From Ekhidna sp. (GTDB lineage: Bacteria; Bacteroidota; Bacteroidia; Cytophagales; Cyclobacteriaceae), in contig JABSPG010000009.1 of assembly GCA_013214445.1 (NCBI GenBank), forward strand, positions 21,957-36,853: a stretch of DNA of 14,897 nt, in the 5' to 3' direction. Below are positions 5,046 through 10,819 of this stretch, piece by piece. The position numbers and the translations under genes are program-made. The stretch's first letter is position 1. Every line of letters begins with the position of its first letter. The notes under the pieces were generated by a model. The model did not search any database. It saw only the letters and a list, made by a program, of their open reading frames with translations, and had not been told where the DNA came from.

Positions 5046-5393
5046 ATGCGAGTTTTAGTTTGTGGTGGCCGTTACTATGATGATTACGAAACTCTCCCCA
5101 AAGTTCTTGATAAAATTCATTTAGCAACACCTATTACAACAATTATTCATGGAGCAGCCAAAGGAGCAGATTCGCTTGCCGACCAATGGTCTTTAACTAA
5201 TAATATAGATGTTATAAGAGAGCCTGCTGACTGGGTTACATATGGTAAATCTGCCGGACCAATTCGTAACACTAAGATGTTAAATGAATATACTCCAGAT
5301 CTCGTTGTAGCCTTCCCTGGAGGTAAAGGTACTACTCATATGGTGACACTGGCCATTAAAAAGGGTGTTGACACTGAAGTTATCTTGTGTTAG
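5046..5393 (+). CDS. DUF2493 / YspA-like SLOG-superfamily protein, 115 aa
   Basis: This is a small Rossmann-like protein of the SLOG superfamily, a nucleotide or nucleotide-derived-ligand binding fold. Conserved DUF2493 blocks appear in order: R2-V-L-V-C-G7-G8-R9, I-I-H-G36-A-A-K-G40-A-D, P60-A-D-W63, Y-G-K-S-A-G71-P-I-R-N75, and A-F-P-G92-G93-K-G-T. It spans nearly the entire domain with no additions. ATG 5046 starts 1 nt after the upstream stop with little Shine-Dalgarno, so coupled initiation is likely. An in-frame TTG at 5034 would overlap the membrane peptide and adds only MIGD. It is the last protein gene of the plus arm. Family members are frequent in phages, but their ligand is not established, so a sensing or nucleotide-modifying role is inference. 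A promoter overlaps its 3' end. Confidence 0.87.
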   Translation: MRVLVCGGRYYDDYETLPKVLDKIHLATPITTIIHGAAKGADSLADQWSLTNNIDVIREPADWVTYGKSAGPIRNTKMLNEYTPDLVVAFPGGKGTTHMVTLAIKKGVDTEVILC

Positions 5394-5396
5394 TAT
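5368..5396 (+). promoter_or_regulatory. Sigma-70-type promoter for the tag-containing RNA
   Basis: A perfect -35 TTGACA (5368-5373) is followed after exactly 17 bp by TAGTAT (5391-5396), four of six -10 bases, with the extended -10 TG two positions before the hexamer (5388-5389). The predicted start is about 5403, a few bases before the tag-like frame. It overlaps the end and stop codon of the DUF2493 gene. A 10-bp perfect palindrome, GTATGCATAC (5393-5402), overlaps the -10 and initiation region and could be an operator or a 5' hairpin. Confidence 0.5.
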
Positions 5397-5406
5397 GCAT
5401 ACATAA

Positions 5407-5442
5407 GCAAACGATAATGTAAGCTATAGTATGGCCGCTTAG
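5407..5442 (+). other. Tag-peptide-like reading frame ANDNVSYSMAA (no start codon)
   Basis: The eleven codons from GCA 5407 to TAG 5440-5442 have no start codon or ribosome binding site, as expected if a ribosome resumes on GCA as it does on tmRNA. The N-terminal A-N-D-N is shared with many bacterial tags, and the last two alanines are the ClpX-contact residues. Methionine precedes them where most tags have L or V, so degradation strength may differ. An in-frame TAA (5404-5406) stands directly before the GCA, so read-through translation from upstream is excluded in this frame. Confidence 0.5.
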
Positions 5443-5505
5443 GTGCATATTGGGGGTTCCGAAGGTTCCTTGCAACAGAATACCTTCACTGTTCTCCTCG
5501 AACGG

Positions 5506-5564
5506 CTAGTCCCTCTGGAATATCGGCTCCATCTATCGTATTCTACGGACTAGTTTTATTTTTT
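5506..5564 (+). terminator. Long hairpin plus T-run at the end of the plus arm
   Basis: CTAGTCC (5506-5512) pairs with GGACTAG (5547-5553). Inside it GAATA(t)CG (5518-5525) pairs with CGTATTC (5537-5543), giving a two-part stem followed by TTTTATTTTTT (5554-5564). This fits an intrinsic terminator for plus-strand transcripts, although the interior loop is larger than usual. Part of the T-run is also the complement of the lysine codons ending the minus-strand 50-aa gene. On the minus strand no T-run follows the same hairpin. Confidence 0.52.
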
Positions 5565-5708
5565 CTTCTTTGCTGTTTTCGCCGCTCGTTTAAAATTAGC
5601 TTTTGTCGGTGCACCTTTTGAACCAGGTTTTCTCATTTTCTCTCCTGATCCTTTTTTAATTCGTTTACGTTTAGCGTGAATGTTTGCGTATAGACCTTTT
5701 TTAGCCAT
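5556..5708 (-). CDS. Small very basic phage protein, 50 aa
   Basis: The frame runs from ATG (5708) to TAA (5558-5556) and was found by reading the minus strand directly. The sequence begins MAKKGLYANIHAKRKRI and continues with G20-S-G-E-K-M-R-K-P-G-S-K-G-A-P34, a pattern I recognise as a small conserved protein of many marine T7-like and T4-like phages. Its function has not been established as far as I know. Nearly 40 percent of residues are K or R and it ends in four lysines, so nucleic-acid binding or packaging with DNA is a reasonable inference. The start lies 1 nt after the tail-spike stop, implying coupled translation. It is the last gene of the minus arm. Its stop overlaps the T-run of the opposing terminator. 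Confidence 0.87.
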   Translation of the reverse strand: MAKKGLYANIHAKRKRIKKGSGEKMRKPGSKGAPTKANFKRAAKTAKKKK

Positions 5709-5709
5709 A

Positions 5710-8619
5710 TTATTCTACTTCCCATGCACCTAGAGTACAATTTGTTGTTGAACGTTCATTGAATCCACCATCCCACGGAAGAATAACCTCAGCATCAAAT
5801 GATCCACCGTTAACAGCCGCAGAACCTGCTTGTGGTCTTGCCGTCATAAGAGTTTCTTGCGGTGTTGGGATACCTTCTTTACTGGATGACTCATATAAAG
5901 GTGTAAAGCTTTGAACCGTACCTGTAGCAAGAGTGACACCAGACTCTACAAATCGAACAACGTTACCAGCAGTAAATGTAGTTTTAGTTCCTGAGGAAGA
6001 CATAGTCACAGTTTTTTCACCAGAGTCTGTCCCTGTCCAATCACCGCCTTGGTTTCTCCAGACAATACCTGTTTGACTAGGATCGATGCGTGTTGTGTTT
6101 GTAGGATCATACTCTTCAACAGTACATCCTTCATCTGGAGCCTCAGTTCCTGACGTGATAACAACATTCAATTCAGCAGGTTCGATAAGGTAATACCCTG
6201 TATAAAAAGGATTAATACCAGACACAGTTGTATTCAATGGACTATAATCAACGTATCCTGTTCTACCTGTTTGATTAGGTGTATGGTACAAATTATTTGC
6301 AATACGTACATTATCAAAACTACGGAGAGGATCATCTACAAAACCATTACGTGAGAAATCTTGGAATCCAATAGGATCACTGCCTGGATCGCCAGCATCT
6401 TCAGGAGTTGTATTATCCAACAGATTAATAATTGTATTATTAACAATAGTAATAGGAGTACGTTTAGAACCTTTGACTCCATATTCTCTAGCCGCTCCTT
6501 CGTTCATAATATCAAAAGCGACAGCAGGAACCGTAGCAGCCTCAATACCAGTATTACCTTGTGCGATACGAGAATTACGAAGACATAGACCTGAGACATG
6601 GGCTTTAAATAATTCCTGAGGACTCTTACTACATGTGTGATCCAGCGCTTCAATGACTGTCAAATGAGGACATGGAGGAGCATTTTTTGTTGTTGCTGCA
6701 TACCTAAAGCTAGAACCTTCTGTAACAACGCCTGCAATACATATTTTTTGAACACGTGTTGTATACGCTACACCAAATACACGAATAACTGCTTGAATAG
6801 ATGTTGTAGGATTTGCCCAACTACCATTAGTAAAGCACACGTCTCCATAGAGAAGATGGATATTACCTAGACGTGTGCTTGTACGGTCACTCATATGGTC
6901 GGCTGTAATAGGTGCAAGACTTTCGTTCTTTTCACGACCAACCCAACCATCAGGGTTAAACGCAAGAATATTACCGATGTTTGTAGCGTTGTTCATTGTT
7001 CCTGAGAATCGAGCAAAGTTATGCCAGTCTGTGACGATGTTATCCCCGCAGAGCGAGTTGTGAGCTACCATTTGGCTAATATCTGAAATAGGTGAACCTG
7101 GCGAAACTGAAAGGCCAATCTCACACCCACGGACATCATTACGAATAACTGAACTGTGAAGAGCATTGGCTACGTCTATACCACCAGATTGACCACGTGT
7201 GGGCGGACTTGCATTAGGTTGTGTCTGCCTAAAACCTTGATCGAGTTTAAGATCGCGAATAATAAGCTCATTACAGGAACATCCGATTTCAGCTGCTGAG
7301 TTTTCAAGAAGAGGTAGTTCACCTGTACCGTATGAACCAATAGTCACTGATGAGTTAGGGTATCGAACCTGATTTAGTGTATTTGATTTACCAATACGAC
7401 CACATCCAGTGTATGTTTCACCACGATTAAATAGAATACGAGCGTTTAACCCATTATTCAATCGAAGAACTGCTTCAGCTTCAGCATCTGTCCAATTTGT
7501 AAAAGCGACAGCGCCAGGATAACCAGGAGGAACTGTACCAGCGGCATTAATAAAAATAGTTTGATTACCTACGTAGACAACTTCTGGATCATCTACTGTA
7601 ATGTCAAATGTTTCCGTATGAATATAATCAATGATTTCAGACCCAACTTTTTTGCGGAGTCTCATTTCAACAGTATAGGTACTTGTTCCAACATCTGTGA
7701 TGTAGTCACCAAGAATAAATCCAGGGCGTTCATTACGATTCATGGCGAATCTTTGCCTATTTAATTCTTCTCTCCAAGGCTCAGCACTAGGGCATGTTGT
7801 CTTGAACATGGCGAAATGCTCTGGGATATCTACAGAACAACCTTCAGGAGTGTACTCAGCCCAGAACGATCCACCTGCTGTAATACGATTACGTGAAAGA
7901 TTTACACTAAAACGAGGACTTCCTGTAGATGTTGTAACCGGATATCTTACCCATTTCGAGTATGTCGTAGTACGAGCACCTGGGACCTGATCTTCCGAAG
8001 CAATTGCTGAGTTGTCATCGAAGTTAATGTCACCAAAAGGATACGTCATAGCAATTTGAGTACCGCCTACATAAAGATTTTCAGCACCTTGAAATTTACC
8101 TGCTGTGATTTCCTTTAGAAAAACAATACCATCAACTGTTCCACCAAACGTACTATCGAAACTATGGACAACACCGGAGGCTGTGACTGTAACACCATCT
8201 TCTGCGCGTTGCTCAAGGATCACATCTTCAACAAGAGTCGTTGCAATCGTAGCAGGATCAAAGTTTTCAATCATTAATCGATCACGATTTTTAATAACTG
8301 CACGACACCAAATGTCTTGGTATTGATTAGCACCACAAGAGTTCAGATAACGTGGGTGATTTAGAAAAGGACCCCAATACGTTGTCTCAATCGGTTGAAG
8401 GACTTTGTCATAAGAAGCTCGAACTTCGAATTCAGCAGTTTCAACAAAATCGTCTGAGTATGTTGTCAATGGAGTGATTCGAATAGATCGACCATCTGGA
8501 CCACGTTCGTTTACAACTTCAAATGTAGGGTCTGGAATGTCTTGACCGTTTACTTGATGGATAGGTCCATTAGCAGGCATTGGAGGTGAGTTAACAGAAA
8601 TGTTGAGAGAAACAGTCAT
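5710..8619 (-). CDS. Tail-spike-like protein with right-handed beta-helix, 969 aa
   Basis: This is a large virion protein expected at the tail tip, contacting the host surface. Residues 1-330 are beta-rich, with strands typical of an attachment or Ig-like base. From about residue 350 to 760 short strands and asparagine-rich turns repeat (IVNNTIINLLDNTT, VAHNSLCGDNI, RIANNLYHTPN), the pattern of pectate-lyase-type parallel beta-helices. The last 45 residues (ARPQAGSAAVNGG... then LGAWEVE) match the AGSPAI-D-G...IGA-Y/W-E end common in such helix proteins. Several cysteines occur, but no clear catalytic motif, so depolymerase activity is possible and not shown. ATG 8619 starts 3 nt after the stop of the upstream gene with a weak Shine-Dalgarno. 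The order after the 466-aa Ig-domain protein suggests both are tail or adhesion components. Host-range variation would be expected here. Confidence 0.82.
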   Translation of the reverse strand: MTVSLNISVNSPPMPANGPIHQVNGQDIPDPTFEVVNERGPDGRSIRITPLTTYSDDFVETAEFEVRASYDKVLQPIETTYWGPFLNHPRYLNSCGANQYQDIWCRAVIKNRDRLMIENFDPATIATTLVEDVILEQRAEDGVTVTASGVVHSFDSTFGGTVDGIVFLKEITAGKFQGAENLYVGGTQIAMTYPFGDINFDDNSAIASEDQVPGARTTTYSKWVRYPVTTSTGSPRFSVNLSRNRITAGGSFWAEYTPEGCSVDIPEHFAMFKTTCPSAEPWREELNRQRFAMNRNERPGFILGDYITDVGTSTYTVEMRLRKKVGSEIIDYIHTETFDITVDDPEVVYVGNQTIFINAAGTVPPGYPGAVAFTNWTDAEAEAVLRLNNGLNARILFNRGETYTGCGRIGKSNTLNQVRYPNSSVTIGSYGTGELPLLENSAAEIGCSCNELIIRDLKLDQGFRQTQPNASPPTRGQSGGIDVANALHSSVIRNDVRGCEIGLSVSPGSPISDISQMVAHNSLCGDNIVTDWHNFARFSGTMNNATNIGNILAFNPDGWVGREKNESLAPITADHMSDRTSTRLGNIHLLYGDVCFTNGSWANPTTSIQAVIRVFGVAYTTRVQKICIAGVVTEGSSFRYAATTKNAPPCPHLTVIEALDHTCSKSPQELFKAHVSGLCLRNSRIAQGNTGIEAATVPAVAFDIMNEGAAREYGVKGSKRTPITIVNNTIINLLDNTTPEDAGDPGSDPIGFQDFSRNGFVDDPLRSFDNVRIANNLYHTPNQTGRTGYVDYSPLNTTVSGINPFYTGYYLIEPAELNVVITSGTEAPDEGCTVEEYDPTNTTRIDPSQTGIVWRNQGGDWTGTDSGEKTVTMSSSGTKTTFTAGNVVRFVESGVTLATGTVQSFTPLYESSSKEGIPTPQETLMTARPQAGSAAVNGGSFDAEVILPWDGGFNERSTTNCTLGAWEVE

Positions 8620-8622
8620 AAT

Positions 8623-10023
8623 TTATCGTATCACAACCTGACTAATATAGTATGCTGACGAACTTGGATTTGTCTCTGTAAAGATTGCTTCAAATGTTTG
8701 AGGCGAACCACCAGGAGCTGGGTTATCTGAAATAAGACCCAAAGCAACCACATCGGCACTAGCCAATGCATGAAGTCCTGTTTCGTTATTGTTATCGAAC
8801 GGCGCTTGGAAATCAATTCCTGTGGCTGAACCCCCACCAAAACGAGCAGCAACCGCTAGAACAATATCACCACCTTGAGCATTCTGTGTCCATGTATATG
8901 AAGCCGGTGTTGTAGAAAGATCATCAATAAGAGCTGGAGCAGATTCAACAACAGATGAACCATACACAGGTAGAACCCAAATACGAGCATCACGACGTTG
9001 AGTACCATTTGTTGTGATTCGAATATCACCAGTTTCACCTAAAGGAACATCAGCCCAAAAAATTTGAGTTGTCATCTTGGATGTTGAATGCGGTGAAGAT
9101 TGTGTAGCAAGGTCAACAGAAACACCATTAATTGTACAACTTAAAGCATATCTATCAGCAAATAGAGGAACGGATGCGTATGCTACGAAGATACGACGGT
9201 TTGCCGCTGGTGTACCAAGAGCCATGTTCGTGAATGTGAAATCGTCCAGTCCATCTGTATCTACCTGAGCCGTAGCAAGAGCACCTAGAGTAATTGATGT
9301 AGCTGTTGTAAATGTCCAAAGAATAGAGCTTGTAATATCTAGTCTGTTTTGTTGTACATCTCGAATATTATCGGCAAGAATGTAATAAGACGTTGTAGGT
9401 CCAAGAGACGTTGGTGTAAAGGTAATTGAGTTTTCATCAATCATACCCTGTACAACAGGAATAGTTTCAATTACAGTGTCTGTATCTGCATTATAGATTG
9501 TAAGTGTCCCTGAAGCAATTGGAGGCTCTGAGAACGTAATAGAATATTCACCAGTAATAGATACACCAGCAGAACCATTTGCAGGAACTGTAGACACAAG
9601 AGCCGGAGGGACAGTATCAAGAGTTACATTTTCCTGAAACACAGGGTCTTCATCACTACCGATTACATACGCATAAACAGTATATGAACCAGATAACGTC
9701 GAAGGAAGAGTCGTATTAACTGTATTGTAACCTGTCCCAGAAACTGTAAAATTAGGACTAAAAGCATATGTAGGTGTTGTAATTTCACTTTCTGCGGTGT
9801 TAGAATCAAAATCTCCAGGATCACCTAAAGCTCCAGTTGGTACATAGAAAAGACGTACTAATCCACTGGCACCAGCTTGTTCAACAGTATCAATTTCTAC
9901 ATTGATGACCTGACCATTTTGAGTTTCAAAGGCGATGCTCTGAAGAACTACTAGTACACTGTCTAATACCGCCCCAGCTTGCGCAGCTCCTGTCCATAAG
10001 TTATTTCCAATTGCAATTGACAT
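8623..10023 (-). CDS. Virion (tail/adhesion) protein with bacterial Ig-like Big_5-type domain, 466 aa
   Basis: The N-terminal about 135 residues are a beta-rich domain (SIAIGNNLWTGAAQAG..., VLVVLQSIAFETQNG). Residues about 137-241 form a recognisable SbsA/Big_5-like Ig domain: DTVPPALVSTVPANGSAGVSITGEYSITF is split around the hallmark T-x-P-A-N-G, followed by FSEPPIASGTLTIYN, ITFTPTSLGPTTSYYILAD and a closing W-T-F-T. The C-terminal 225 residues are again beta-rich with many T, S, N and G and no cysteine-rich or enzymatic motif. Such domains mediate weak carbohydrate or surface contact on phage structural proteins. The stop/start arrangement TAATG with the 76-aa gene upstream and a 3-nt gap to the tail spike downstream indicates one operon. 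The exact position in the virion (fibre, decoration or spike adaptor) is not determined by sequence. Confidence 0.78.
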   Translation of the reverse strand: MSIAIGNNLWTGAAQAGAVLDSVLVVLQSIAFETQNGQVINVEIDTVEQAGASGLVRLFYVPTGALGDPGDFDSNTAESEITTPTYAFSPNFTVSGTGYNTVNTTLPSTLSGSYTVYAYVIGSDEDPVFQENVTLDTVPPALVSTVPANGSAGVSITGEYSITFSEPPIASGTLTIYNADTDTVIETIPVVQGMIDENSITFTPTSLGPTTSYYILADNIRDVQQNRLDITSSILWTFTTATSITLGALATAQVDTDGLDDFTFTNMALGTPAANRRIFVAYASVPLFADRYALSCTINGVSVDLATQSSPHSTSKMTTQIFWADVPLGETGDIRITTNGTQRRDARIWVLPVYGSSVVESAPALIDDLSTTPASYTWTQNAQGGDIVLAVAARFGGGSATGIDFQAPFDNNNETGLHALASADVVALGLISDNPAPGGSPQTFEAIFTETNPSSSAYYISQVVIR

Positions 10024-10253
10024 TATTTTTGACTTTTTGACCCTTTACATTTCCATCGTTTTCTTGATAAAGAATTAGGACTATTAGGATTTTTCTTCCA
10101 GTCACCCTTGATCTTGGCACTTCTCGCACAATAAGCATCACCCTTTTTCGTTCCAGGTTTGACTTTTGCACCTTTTTGACCATAAGATACTTTTTTACCT
10201 GATTTGGTAACTTTAACTTTTGCTTTACCTTTTCTTGGTGTTGATTTAGACAT
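10023..10253 (-). CDS. Small basic conserved phage protein, 76 aa (DUF6321-like)
   Basis: A lysine-rich N-terminus (1-35, KAKVKVTKSGKKVSYGQKG) leads to a conserved block, P33-G-T-K-K-G-D-A-Y-C42-A-R-S-A-K-I-K-G, then N58-S-P-N-S-L-S-R-K-R-W-K-C69. I recognise this arrangement from short proteins in many aquatic phages that are annotated as DUF6321-type. The DUF number is from memory and should be confirmed. Only two cysteines (42, 69) and one histidine-free core remain, so a zinc site is unlikely. Net charge is strongly positive, suggesting association with DNA or RNA. ATG 10253 lies 4 nt after the o-spanin stop and its own stop overlaps the start of the Ig-domain protein (TAATG). Confidence 0.8.
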   Translation of the reverse strand: MSKSTPRKGKAKVKVTKSGKKVSYGQKGAKVKPGTKKGDAYCARSAKIKGDWKKNPNSPNSLSRKRWKCKGSKSQK

Positions 10254-10257
10254 ACGG

Positions 10258-10530
10258 CTATTCTAACACAACTCCTAGTTCTTGAAGGTCTTGAGGAAGC
10301 TCAACTTCTAGTTCATTTTTACATGATTCTGCAACTAGTGTAATACCTACAATATACTCAGCGATCTCATTATCTGTAGCATCCACATGAGGTACAAGAG
10401 GAAGATCATTGCATTTAAAAGCATCGGCACTAACTGTTACTTTCGTTCTCAACCACTTCGTTGTCCCGCACCCTGAGGTAATCGAGAGCCCGACGAACAG
10501 AAGGACCGCAATCCGAGGTAACTGGCTCAT
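10258..10530 (-). CDS. o-spanin, Rz1-like outer-membrane lipoprotein, 90 aa
   Basis: Residues 6-18 form a short hydrophobic signal segment (RIAVLLFVGLS), followed by I-T-S-G-C21, a lipobox-like site giving a lipidated Cys21 after cleavage. Threonine at -3 is less usual than L, but small residues at -2 and -1 fit. The mature part (about 70 aa) has C39 and C69, which could form a disulfide, and no second membrane segment. AAGGA lies 9 nt before ATG 10530. The gene starts inside the i-spanin gene in another frame (101-nt overlap) and runs past its end, the classic overlapping Rz/Rz1 architecture. Paired with the i-spanin, it would fuse inner and outer membranes at the last lysis step in a Gram-negative host. 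Confidence 0.86.
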   Translation of the reverse strand: MSQLPRIAVLLFVGLSITSGCGTTKWLRTKVTVSADAFKCNDLPLVPHVDATDNEIAEYIVGITLVAESCKNELEVELPQDLQELGVVLE

Positions 10531-10819
10531 CTTTCAATTCCTTAATAGCTGTTAAAAATTCTTCACGTGTTATTGTTGCACGCTCTTGACGTTCACTTGC
10601 TTGGTTTAAACGCAGCGACAGATTTTCTTTGTCAGCTTCCAAGTGAGCATTCTCCAGTTGCAAATCTTGTTTATCGTTTTTCAACGATTCAATTCTGAAG
10701 TTCTGGACTGTGATAAACCCGAAAAGGCCTATAATTACAACAGCTAAACCTCCATAGATATATTTATTCAAGACCCCTAGCACGTCGTTCCTCTTCCATA
10801 AATCTACTATCTTCATCAT
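10430..10819 (-). CDS. i-spanin, Rz-like inner-membrane protein, 129 aa
   Basis: One transmembrane helix (about residues 21-39, IYGGLAVVIIGLFGFITVQ) near the N-terminus is followed by a long polar coiled coil (41-85, RIESLKNDKQDLQLENAHLEADK then ENLSLRLNQ) reaching into the periplasm, as in Rz. Two ATGs begin the frame (10819, 10816). The second has better spacing from AGGA. The first 56 nt overlap the 3' end of the ejection-protein gene. If the true start were the GTG at about 10783 the membrane segment would still be intact. Partner: the overlapping o-spanin. Together they act after the endolysin (3948-4598, other strand), indicating that lysis functions are expressed from both arms. Confidence 0.86.
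   Translation of the reverse strand: MMKIVDLWKRNDVLGVLNKYIYGGLAVVIIGLFGFITVQNFRIESLKNDKQDLQLENAHLEADKENLSLRLNQASERQERATITREEFLTAIKELKDEPVTSDCGPSVRRALDYLRVRDNEVVENESNS

Larger units (their letters stand above)
5403..5564 (+). ncRNA. Structured RNA with tmRNA-like tag frame (separate mRNA-like domain)
   Basis: The unit lies between a sigma-70-like promoter and a hairpin plus T-run, in the gap between the converging arms. It opens with a frame encoding ANDNVSYSMAA-stop (5407-5442), matching tmRNA tags that begin A-N-D and end A-A. The stop lies at the tip of a 9-bp hairpin with one bulge (5428-5436 with 5442-5451, loop GCTTA), the arrangement of tmRNA helix 5. Downstream, GAAGGT/ACCTTC (5461-5466/5482-5487) may sit on GTTC/GAAC (5456-5459/5500-5503), and a competing pair AACAG/CTGTT (5474-5478/5489-5493) suggests a pseudoknot or a switch. 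A long terminal hairpin closes the unit. No acceptor stem, D arm or T arm flanks it, so it cannot be a whole or permuted tmRNA by itself. The likely partner is the RNA at 4607-4673. A relic of a disrupted tmRNA is the main alternative. Confidence 0.52.

Noticed and set aside
5455..5469. Direct repeat GGTTCC-GAA-GGTTCC as a mobile-element or iteron signal
   Set aside because: There are only two copies of 6 nt inside a structured RNA, with no further copies and no flanking recombinase.
5340..5570. A complete one-piece or permuted tmRNA around the tag frame
   Set aside because: I looked for a GGGG-type acceptor half and D region upstream and for a T arm with CCA on both sides of the tag. None is present; upstream is DUF2493 coding sequence and downstream is a T-run and a minus-strand gene.
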